This document shows, piece by piece, positions 55,630 to 64,000 of a stretch of DNA of 64,000 bases; position 1 is the first letter of the stretch; every line of letters begins with the position of its first letter. Origin of the DNA: Phyllostachys edulis (taxonomy: Eukaryota; Streptophyta; Magnoliopsida; Poales; Poaceae); the NCBI GenBank assembly GCA_036346405.1, contig CM070559.1:40337889-40401888 (forward strand), written 5' to 3'. A program made the position numbers and the translations under genes. Under the pieces are notes generated by a model that worked only from the letters and a program-made list of their open reading frames with translations, was not told where the DNA came from and made no database searches.

Positions 55630-55751
55630 TGGGCGCGGGCGGGAGGCGCCAGCTGGTGAGGTTGAGGCAGGTGAGGTCGCGGCAGGAGTGGAGCCGGAAG
55701 TCGAACGGCGGGAACCAGAGGCCCAGGGTCTGGGTGCCGAGGCCTATTCTT
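55630..55751 (-). pseudogene. F-box/LRR exon fragment, second copy
   Basis: Same minus-strand LRR reading (SCRDLTCLNLTSWRLPP) as at 4,820-4,941, cut on its 3' side by the N gap. It has no differences of note in this stretch. Confidence 0.7.
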
Positions 55752-56133
55752 GTTTTCAAACTCAAATCTATGCCTAGGCCTGGTCTACCAAGGCTACCAG
55801 GCTGGCTCGGCCTGGACGAAATTAAGATGGGCTGGGCGCCAGTGAGGCCCAGTTTGGCTAAATTATGCACGTCAAAAACTAGTACAGTTTCATATAGATT
55901 TTACTATCATTCACATACTACATCAGATATCAAATTTACAACACAATTAATACGGCACGTAAAATATACCCCCTCCGTCCAAGCAAGATAAATACAAGCC
56001 TAGCACGAACCAAGGAGGCACACTATGACTACTCATCGATTTTTTCAGCATTAAAGCAGAAGTATGTACTTGAAATATTACAATAACTACATTTTCCTCG
56101 ATGGACTTGCGTCGTGGGACTGAGGAGTATATG

Positions 56134-56495
56134 GAATTTTTTTATTAATTAACCTTTTTGAATTTTATTTTTAATTTAACCTCGACGATATTTCCACTCG
56201 AATTCTTTTGGTCACGCCACTACCCATAGCGTGACAAAATAACAACTCACACACCAACTTATTTCGTCAACTCTTGTCACGCATCACCGAAGTGGCGGAT
56301 GAAGATATTTAGTCACGCCACAACTAGTGGTGTGACAAAAAGTGCTATTTTGGGGACTTATCCCGGCGGCGTGATAGTGTTGTTTTGTCACGCCACCACC
56401 TGTGGCGTGACCAAGGGGTCAGAATTGGAAATAAAGTGCGGCGGGGGTTAACTTTCAAATAAAATTCAAAAAAAGTTTAATTAATAAAAAAGTTC
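56134..56495. mobile_element. Mutator-type MITE, second copy of copy 3
   Basis: Same insertion as 5,324-5,695, with the same ggagtatatg flanks (56,124-56,133 and 56,496-56,505). The left half has lost many bases compared with copy 1 (around 56,170-56,300), which disrupts several of the CACGCC palindromes. Confidence 0.85.
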
Positions 56496-56973
56496 GGAGT
56501 ATATGATAGTCCAATCAATCGACAAACGGTAAACCGGCAATGCATAGTTCATCAACAGATGATAAACCGGACATGAATTGTTCCACAATAGAAGCAAAAC
56601 GTACATTGTTCAATAATATAGTCCAGTGTACTTTACAGCGGAAAGAAAGGGGAGAGAAAAGACTTGAATCATCAAACCCTTAGATGTTCCGTGTGCTGCA
56701 TAGTAATGCACATTGACATGGGAGGCGGCGACACGAGCTTGTCGACGGTGAAGGAGGGACAGGGGATCACGGGAAAATAGTAAAATGGAATTTCGGGATT
56801 ATGAGGAGTCTGTTGGTGGCGACGGAGGCCAGAGTGGTTCACCGGAGTGTTGCCGGCGGCGAGGGGCAGAGGCGGCGACACCATGACATTTGCACAAGGA
56901 GTGGAAGAAAGTAGAGATAGGGAGCCAGCAGGTGGCAGGGAGCGGATGAGGTAAGGGGTGTCGGCCTTGGATG

Positions 56974-57485
56974 TAGGGGTGCAAGCGGAGCGGATAATTC
57001 CCGATCGACCGAAGGCTCACAAAGCAAATACGGGATGGAGAAATGGGTATACGACACTATCCATGTTCGACTCCAACTCTGAGGAAAAAATACGGAATAA
57101 GATATATGATGAGCGATATAGGTCCGTATGTATATGTCAGATGGTATAAAGAAAACCTGTTGTGACTTTACTTAGGAACATGATAACAGATAGATAGGTT
57201 ACTGTATTTGAGTAGATAGGGAATACTGAGTGTTTTTCCTATGACATTTCAATGATCAGTCTCACTGTGTTTACTCTGATTGCACTCCTACTGTCCAATG
57301 TCTTGTATAGGGGGTACAAAAGAAGCGGATAATTTCGTCAATGACCAACCGATCGAAGGCTCGCAGTGAGCTAATACGGATGAAGAAATGAGTATCCGAC
57401 ACTATCCAGATTCGATTGAGACAAAATATGGAATATGACACATGATGAGCCATATCCGTCTATATCTGCTCCGATTGCACCCCTA
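56974..57485. mobile_element. hAT-type MITE pair, second copy
   Basis: Corresponds to 6,172-6,681: first element 56,974-57,290, second 57,308-57,485. The second shows small changes (CGTCAATGACCAACC against CCGTCCGACCAACC). Confidence 0.55.
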
Positions 57486-57559
57486 CTCGGGGGCAGCGGT
57501 AGCAGAGGAGGAAGAGGCAACGCGCTAATCACAGGGGCCACCGTGGGGCGACGTTGAGT

Positions 57560-57770
57560 GTCGACTTACAAGGTCCCGCATCACGCCGCCGACCATTTCC
57601 GCGGCGACCACTTCGCGTCACGCGCGCCGCTCGGCCGTCACCTCATGGAGGTGGAGCATGACCTTCTCCCCGACCTCGCCGAGTCGCTCTAGGAGCCTAG
57701 CGGCGGTCACAATGGCATTGCCGGCGCTATTGACGCGGGTGCAGCGCAAGATGCGGTGGCTCCCCATGTC
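57560..57770 (-). pseudogene. GC-rich fragment, second copy
   Basis: Corresponds to 6,765-6,975. Numerous small losses at CTG/CAG (for example CGAGCTGCTC becomes CGAGTCGCTC, and TTGCTGGCG becomes TTGCCGGCG) shatter the open frame seen in copy 1. Confidence 0.4.
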
Positions 57771-58309
57771 TTGAGCGACGGGAACGATGACAACGTCACG
57801 GCCATGGCGGCGTTAACGCGTCGCCCACGGCCACGCCGCTGCAATCGTAACTGGGGGAGGCGGTAGCGGAGGAGGCGAGGGGCGGCGGCTGTCGTGGCGA
57901 GGAGGAGGCGGCGTGAAGAGGGGTAGGCAGCGACAGCAGAGCTCACGCGAAGAGGGGGAGCTGGCGGTGGGGCCGAGGTGGCGAGAGCGGGCTCACTGGC
58001 GGATCCAAAGGTCGGCTAGGGGAAGAGAAGAGGAAGGAGACCAAGGGCAAAATGGATATTTCATGTGGTTTCTCGAAATAATATAATAATTGCCTTAGCG
58101 CCTTATAGCAAATAGACATACAATTTTAGTGTCTTTTGACAAATGCACGATTTTTAGGTATCCATTAGCTAAGGGTGCAAAAGTTGAGTGTCCTCTAGCC
58201 AATTTTGTCTTATTACAAACCTAGTGCACTGAAGAAGGCTCTCTTGGGGTTTCTTGTGTGTTTGATGCTAATTCCACCACATTTCCTTTGCTGCTCAGGA
58301 GTTCGAGCT

Positions 58310-60260
58310 ATGTACCATTCAAGACACCAACATTGTTATTAAAATTGGACATTGTGAAAGCCTTTGATTCGGTAAGATGGGATTACCTCCTAGACCTAAT
58401 GCAAAAAATAGGCTTCCCAAGTACTTGGAGAAACCGGATTGCATCCATACTATCAACCTCATCATCACGAGATCTACTAAATGGTTTCCCGGCTACCCCT
58501 ATTAAGCATGGGAGAGGTCTTCGTCAAGGGGATCCCCTATCCCCGCTCCTCTTCATCCTGGCAATTGACTCATTGCGCAAGGCCTATTGCATCCATACTA
58601 TCAACCTCATCATCACGAGACCTACTAAATGGTTTCTTGGGTACCCCTATTAAGCATGGGAGAGGTCTTCGTCAAGGGGATCCCCTATCCCCACTCATCT
58701 TCATCCCGCAATTGACCCATTGCAATCCTCACACTTGGCAACCGAATGGGCGCTTTCAACCGAGATGCCAAGCCACGAAACTTCAAACATCTCTATATGC
58801 CGATGATGCGCCATCTTCGCAGTAACGGTAAAGAGGACCTTGATGCTCTATCCATCATCCTTCACAACTTCGAGGAGGTGACCGGCCTAGTCACAAACAT
58901 ACAAAAAAGCTCGGTCTTGAGAATTAGATGTGACAATCTAGACCTCCAACACATTATGCAAAATTTCTAGGCCGCATAATAAAGCTTCCCTATGACTTGG
59001 ACTTCCGCTATCCCTACGCAAACTACGCCGTACTGACCTCTAGCATATAGAGGATAAGGCGATGTCCAAGCTCGCAGCTTGGAAAGGAAAACTACTCACC
59101 CCAGTGGGAAGAATAACTTTTGTGAAGTCCATTCTAACTTCCTGGGCGATATATTCTCTGACTTCAATCAAGGTCCCAAAAAATTTCTTAAAAAGACTCA
59201 ACAAAAATAGAAGGACATTTCTTTGGTCAAGCACGAATTCAAATTCTGGAGGAAATTGCAAAGTGAATTGGGAATGAATTTGTCGATCAAAGAGCGAGGA
59301 GGCCTTGGTATCCTCAACCTACAACGGTTTGCTAAGGCACTTCCTCGATGGCTTTGGGTCCAATGGAAAATCTCTAGATAAACCGTGGCTATGCATTGAT
59401 AGTCCATGTGACAATATGGATTTCACACTCTTCTATGCTTGCACACGCATCACAATTGGAAATGGCCACAACACAAATTTATGGAATGCACCTTGGTTAA
59501 ACCAAAAGAGCCCACATAGTATTGCACCATCAATTTATGACATCTCAAGATGCAAAAATAAAATGGTTCATCTCGCTACAAAACAATGCTTGGATACAAC
59601 ACATAGATCTTCTTGCACATGTTACAGTACACCACCTACAAGGGTTCATATCTCTATGGGAACATGTCAATGAGGTGGTCCTAGACTCGGAAATAGATGA
59701 CCAAATCACTTGGAAGTTCACGGTAGATGGCAATTACTCGGCAACCTTGGCATACAAGGCATAATTCTTCGGCTCAATTGCCACCAATTACCAAGCGTTG
59801 TTATCGAAAACTTGGGTCCTGCCAAAATGTAAGCACTTCACATGGCTTGCCATTCAAAATAGATTATGGACATTGGACCAGCTACAACGACGAGGGTGGC
59901 TGAACCATGGCCAATGCGCACTTTGCCGCCAACACCCGAAAACAACGATACATCTTTTTCACCGCTCGTCGCATTTCGGTCAGTGTGGACTTGATTTATG
60001 CTTGTTTAGGCCTTGTGGGCCTGACCCGACCAAAGGCAATCTTTTACCACAACCCATAAGTGGTAGAAAATAGTGTGTAAGACACAACTAGAACATAAAA
60101 AGGCCTTCCCAATCGTGCTCATTTTAGTAGCGTGGGAATTATGGAAAGAGCACAATGAGAGGGTTTTCAAAAGCAAGATCACACCACTCAAACACTTCTA
60201 CTAAAAATAAAAGGGAAGCAAGAGCTTGGTGTCCAGCGAGAGCGATGCACCTAGCGTCGC
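58310..60260 (+). pseudogene. LINE reverse transcriptase, second copy
   Basis: Same LINE as 7,540-9,480, with the tandem duplication of the LRQGDPLSP block (58,440-58,720). It keeps KLDIVKAFDSVRWDYLLD and WVLPKCKHFTWLAIQNRLWT. In this copy the RT frame reads through from MFDANSTTF to LLFILAIDSL without the frameshift present in copy 1 near 7,640 (one fewer A in the AAAAAA run), while the YADD region near 58,800 has lost bases. Confidence 0.85.
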
Positions 60261-60529
60261 CATTCCTAGAGAGTAGTCCTTACCTCTATCACATTTTCTT
60301 AGCGAGCTCTTTTGCTTGTTTGTATATATAAACATTTCAAATTAATATTTTATTCCTCTAAATTAAAGCTGTAGGCACCCTGCCTACAAGTTTTTTTTTA
60401 AAAAAAGAAGAAGATATGTACAACAGTGAATACTGAATACATTGTACCTACCAGGTGTCTTTAGAACAACTGAAAAGATTGACAAATATATGAAACAATA
60501 CAACAAGGGTATATCAGAATCACGATGCT

Positions 60530-60834
60530 TATTTGCATATTCTAGTTCTCTACCCATGAAGATGACCTGCGCGATTAGGTGAAGCTCTTGAATATTCTGT
60601 TATATCAGTAATTGCCTCCTCATTATTGCATAGGGCATTCAAAGCAAGAGTAACAGATATCACTCGTAGTACTCTTACTTTGGATAGAACAAACTCCATA
60701 AAGTACATCTCATTGTTAAGGCATGAAATCTTCTTCAAACGCACAACATGAAGTTTGGCAAATATATGATCGGTTCACTGAGTATTCAAGAACTCATCAT
60801 TTGCTTCATTTTCTTGAGTCCCTTCGCTCTATCC
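60530..60834 (-). pseudogene. FBD exon of F-box gene, second copy
   Basis: Same exon as 9,780-10,085 with the same acceptor (CTTATAG at 60,841-60,835). Here MYFMEFVLSKVRVLRVISVT then ALNALCNNEEAITDI is readable in one 64-codon frame, so copy 2 lacks the early stop of copy 1 (a CGAG in place of CAG). Past SRASPNRAG it leaves the FBD pattern. Confidence 0.65.
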
Positions 60835-60864
60835 CTATAAGAAAACACAAAGACGTTATTGTCA

Positions 60865-61017
60865 TGTTTGCTCCCCTAGTCATGATTCTCTCTTGATCTC
60901 CTTCTCTATCTATGGATATTATTACTATTCCCTAACCGACAATATATCTTGTAATCTTTGTATAGATGAAAACTAGTGATATGAATCTTTTGTATAGATA
61001 GTAACTAGAGATATGTT

Positions 61018-61051
<34 letters not shown>

Positions 61052-61093
61052 GATCATTACAAAGAGCCTATTGAGGCTTCTTCCTAAACTTAC
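60865..61093 (+). mobile_element. Copia 5' LTR, second copy
   Basis: Same LTR as 10,116-10,359, with a shorter (TA)n tract (61,021-61,048), followed by TGGTATCGGATC in place of TGGTATCAGATG, another change at a CAG. Confidence 0.85.
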
Positions 61094-61239
61094 ATGGTAT
61101 CGGATCGCCACGCTGTGCTCGACTCATCCTTTCCACTACTCCCGTGGCGCGACTTCCCACAAGACGCCACCTTGCTCCCTGTGCGCCTCCTCCCGGTCAC
61201 ACGCGCCACCTCTCCTTCTAGCCAAGACTCACCACCATG

Positions 61240-62545
61240 GTGATAACGCCACCCATGGCCGCAGCCACCCATGCCAAACTCAGGCGCAGTCGTTAGTGTC
61301 AACATCAAAACCCTAGTCTCGGTCACCCTCGAGCGGTCCGCCTCCAAGTATGCGAAGTGGCGCACTATCTTTGAGGCTACGGTCACTAAATTTGCTCTCA
61401 AGGATCATCTCCAAGGCATTGGCTCCTCCAGCACCCCCAATGCCGATTGGAAGCGACATGACTCTACCGTGCTATCTTGGCTCTACGGGTCTATTTCCCC
61501 CAGATTCTCAACACCGTCATGGCACTGTCCACCACCACCTCTTCTATCCGGATGACGACCGAGAATCTATTATGGATAACAAAACAACCTAGGCCATCTA
61601 CCTCCAAGTTGAGTTCAAGAACTTGGCTCAAGATGATTTGTCTACTACAGACTATTGCCTCAAGTTGAAGACCATCTCCGACGCTCTTCGTGACTTTGGA
61701 TAGGTTGTGAGTGACCAAAGAATGATACTCACCATGATCAATGGCATGAATCCGAAGTTTTGGACATCATCGTCCCTTCTTCCGATGATGCAACTGCTCC
61801 GACCTTCATTCAAGCCCGGTCCTCGCCTCCTACTTGAGGAACTGAAGGACACACACGGTGACTAGCTTGCCTAGGTCACGACTCTTCTTCTTGAACTCAT
61901 CGGTGGCCTATGGTGCCTCTTTTGTCGGCACCAACTCGGGGCGCTACCTCCCACGATGCTCCTCAATGGTGTTCCCCAAACATTGGCAACAACGCCGGCG
62001 CCCAACCGTGGCAACGACATCGGTAATGGAGGTGGCAAGCGTGGCAAAGGCAAGAGCCATAAGGGCGGCCTCGATGCCAACCTTCTACAATCCATGGACC
62101 AAGGTAATCCAACTCTAGTCCACCTCCAAAGATCCTCGGTCCACGCCTTGGTGCTTCTCATCCTCAAGAAGATGCACCGCATGCCTTCCTCACCATGGCA
62201 CATCCCAATCCCTGCAGTCGATAGTTACGCGATGGCACCACCTGGTTTCCTCCCTTCTACACCACAATGATTCCCTGCAGCACTGCACGGTTACCAACCG
62301 GACACCTTCCTGGTCCATGCCAACCCTGCGTCATCAGGGGACTTCTTCGGCCTCAACAACGCCTTCAACATCATGACATTGCGACCACCTACCACCGACA
62401 TTGGTACATAGACACTACCACCGCACACATGTACTCCACCGTAACCTCATCTTTGTTTCTCCTTTTCCTCCTTCCTCCTCCCATATAGTGGTCGGCAATG
62501 GTGATACTCTTCTCGTCACCCACGCCACATTTGCATGTTTGCCAC
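61240..62545 (+). pseudogene. Copia gag and protease start, second copy
   Basis: Same gag as 10,506-11,840, keeping SVNIKTLVSVTLERSASKYA and KWRTIFEATVTKFALKDHL. The start codon context is altered (ACCATGGTGATAACG lacks a base). CAG/CTG-associated losses recur, for example TACTCCAGCTCTGGTAACC in copy 1 against TACTCCACCGTAACC here. Confidence 0.8.
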
Positions 62546-62549
62546 ACAC

Positions 62550-63545
62550 ACTCGCCCACACACTCTTAGCATATTTTCACTTTGTACCATCTCTTCTTAC
62601 CATGTCTTGCACTTTGCACTGGGTAATGATTTGGATGATTTAGGTGTGCAGATGGCGAGGGCGGAGGCGAGGTGGCGAGGAGGAGGCCCGAGTCAAGGCA
62701 ATGGTCGAGTCAAGGAAGAAGCAGGCTGCATCCGAAGTAGACGTGACAGCTGGAGTCGAGGCAAAGCTCTCGGAGGAGCAACATATCTGGTCGCAATAGC
62801 AAGCCAGTGGTAGTAGGAGTTCCCTAGACTTGAGGAAGAAGCTGGAGGCAGCAACTGCTAGCAGATTCGAGCCACCTCTTGCATCCCTCATCCTCACCAC
62901 CGCCTCACCACCCCATATGGAGCGCCAATTCGACCACGCTGCCTTTGTCTTGCCCAACTCCAGTGAGAGTACTATCATGGCCTTGCCAAGTTAAACACCA
63001 CGCATGGTGATCTACATCCCAATCCCTTTCGTTCTGAGCTTCTCTGCTAGCTACCCACCTTTTTCTCCTCGGTCAATTTTAGAGATGGAAGCCGATCGTT
63101 GCTATCACCATCGCCTCACCTTACCGCCTTAGTCCACTGTCGCCACCGCCATGGTGAGCCTCTCGCCTTCATCGTCTTCACCATTGCACTCCTCTTGATC
63201 CGCTAATGCTCATGCACCCTTTCCTCCAAAAACATCGCCATTTTTTTCGTTGTTGTGGCTATGGCCGCCACCACTGTTGTCTTCACTGCCGATTATGCTC
63301 CGCTATTCTTCTCCAATTTCAATCCATTTCCTAGCTCCATCTACCTCCCTATCTCCATCTCGTGCCTTGTCACACCTCCCACACCGCCATTCAATGTCGG
63401 CGAGCATAAAGAAGGTAGCCAAATCCTTACCCCGTGCAAAGTGTAAGATATGGTAAGAAGAGGTGGCGCAAAATGAAAAGATTTGCTAAGAGTGGTGCAA
63501 AGTGAAACTTTGGTAATAAAGAGGGGTGCAAAGTGAAATTTACTC
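62550..63545. mobile_element. Inverted-repeat element, second copy
   Basis: Same element as 11,846-12,845, with inverted arms at about 62,555-62,640 and 63,420-63,545 and the same GC-rich filler. No further structural change. Confidence 0.5.
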
Positions 63546-64000
63546 AAAAAAACTAATTTACTCGTGGAATGGTAAGATAACGCGATATTTCCTAAAAATG
63601 AGCATATCTTGTACAAAATGTATTTAAAAAGGTGCTTAGAAGTTACAAGATCTCGTATACCGTATACACACCACCAAACATTCTCCCACCTATCGAGGAC
63701 ATGGTATATCTTAGTATCTTGACCTTCGGGCACTTCTGTGTATCCTCTTATCAAAACAAAACAAGGTGCAAATATTTATGATTTTTTTTTTAAAAAAAAT
63801 TGGTTGGATAGGTTATGATATAATCATGTATCCTTAAAAATTTCAAATAAAACTGTGACTTACATTAGGTGCAATAAAAAAAGAAATTTTAGAGAATAGA
63901 GTCTTTATCTTTACCTCCTTTTCCTTTTTTTTTCTCCTGATTTCCTTTTTAACAGAATTTGTCCTTTTTGGTTCTCAACGTGTAGATCATTTTAGATTTA
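63546..64000. other. AT-rich spacer, second copy, to window end
   Basis: Corresponds to 12,846-13,296. Homology is still strong at the last base of the window, so the duplicated block continues beyond it. Confidence 0.6.

Larger units (their letters stand above)
55630..64000. repeat. Long direct duplication, copy 2 (possible assembly artefact)
   Basis: Repeats 4,820-13,296 collinearly, 8,371 bp against 8,477 bp, a net loss of 106 bp spread over many small indels. Substitutions outside these are rare. The indels cluster at CTG and CAG trinucleotides, for example TCTCAGTATACAGTATAC in copy 1 (12,955) against TCTCGTATACCGTATAC in copy 2. Confidence 0.95.

Noticed and set aside
55463..55870. Frames crossing the N gap
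   Set aside because: They contain unknown residues and join sequences that may not be adjacent.
1..64000. CRISPR array, bacterial operons, phage or integron
   Set aside because: No regularly spaced repeats with unique spacers, no ribosome-binding-site-led gene chains; all evidence points to plant nuclear DNA.
1..64000. tRNA, rRNA or organellar insertions
   Set aside because: The tRNA-like strings seen are short retrotransposon primer-binding sites; no cloverleaf or plastid/mitochondrial gene was recognised.

Overview
This 64-kb window is nuclear DNA from a plant, almost certainly a grass (Poaceae). The reasons are the nested LTR retrotransposons, the F-box/LRR/FBD gene remnants of the rice-type expanded family, the CACTA, hAT and Mutator-type elements, and LTR motifs typical of cereal repeats. 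I cannot name the species. I see no intact host gene, no tRNA or rRNA, no organellar insert and no CRISPR. Nearly all recognisable coding sequence is transposon-derived or broken.

Layout. 1-5,700: an AT-rich MITE-like element, two Mutator-type MITEs with 9-bp target duplications, a plus-strand F-box/LRR pseudo-exon cut by a copia 3' LTR, a hAT transposase tail, a minus-strand F-box/LRR exon and a third MITE. 5,700-13,300: hAT-type MITEs, a decayed LINE reverse transcriptase, an FBD exon, a copia 5' LTR with gag, and an inverted-repeat element carrying GC-rich filler. 13,870-25,530: one minus-strand Ty3/gypsy element (gypsy A) split by two plus-strand solo LTRs of 3.5 and 3.3 kb, each with a perfect 5-bp TSD. 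Its 5' LTR cuts an F-box first exon (25.5-26.2 kb). 26.4-27.5 kb: a non-autonomous element with a 9-bp TSD.

27.9-35.0 kb: copia C. Its 3' LTR holds a solo LTR, which holds a BARE/RIRE1-like solo LTR, which holds a hAT MITE (four levels, TSDs visible for the three inner ones). 35.6-38.4 kb: copia D (LTR, GC-rich leader, gag, protease), cut by gypsy B (38,415 onward; LTR, PBS, upstream ORF, gag, pol). Gypsy B is cut in its reverse transcriptase by a CACTA element starting at 45,262, which carries a TNP2-type transposase, a TnpA-like gene and a Ulp1 protease-like module. The CACTA runs into a 100-N gap (55,530-55,629) before its 3' end appears.

After the gap, 55,630-64,000 repeats 4,820-13,296 nearly base for base. 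The second copy differs mainly by small losses or changes at CTG/CAG sites. This points to a false duplication (haplotig or misjoin) and to consensus errors at methylated CHG sites, so broken frames in the second copy, and perhaps in the adjoining 38-55 kb, should be read with caution. I found no convincing new biological system. The most useful signals are the CTG/CAG erosion, the palindrome-rich MITE family, a conserved palindromic block inside long gypsy LTRs, and an F-box gene whose modules are scattered through the nest.
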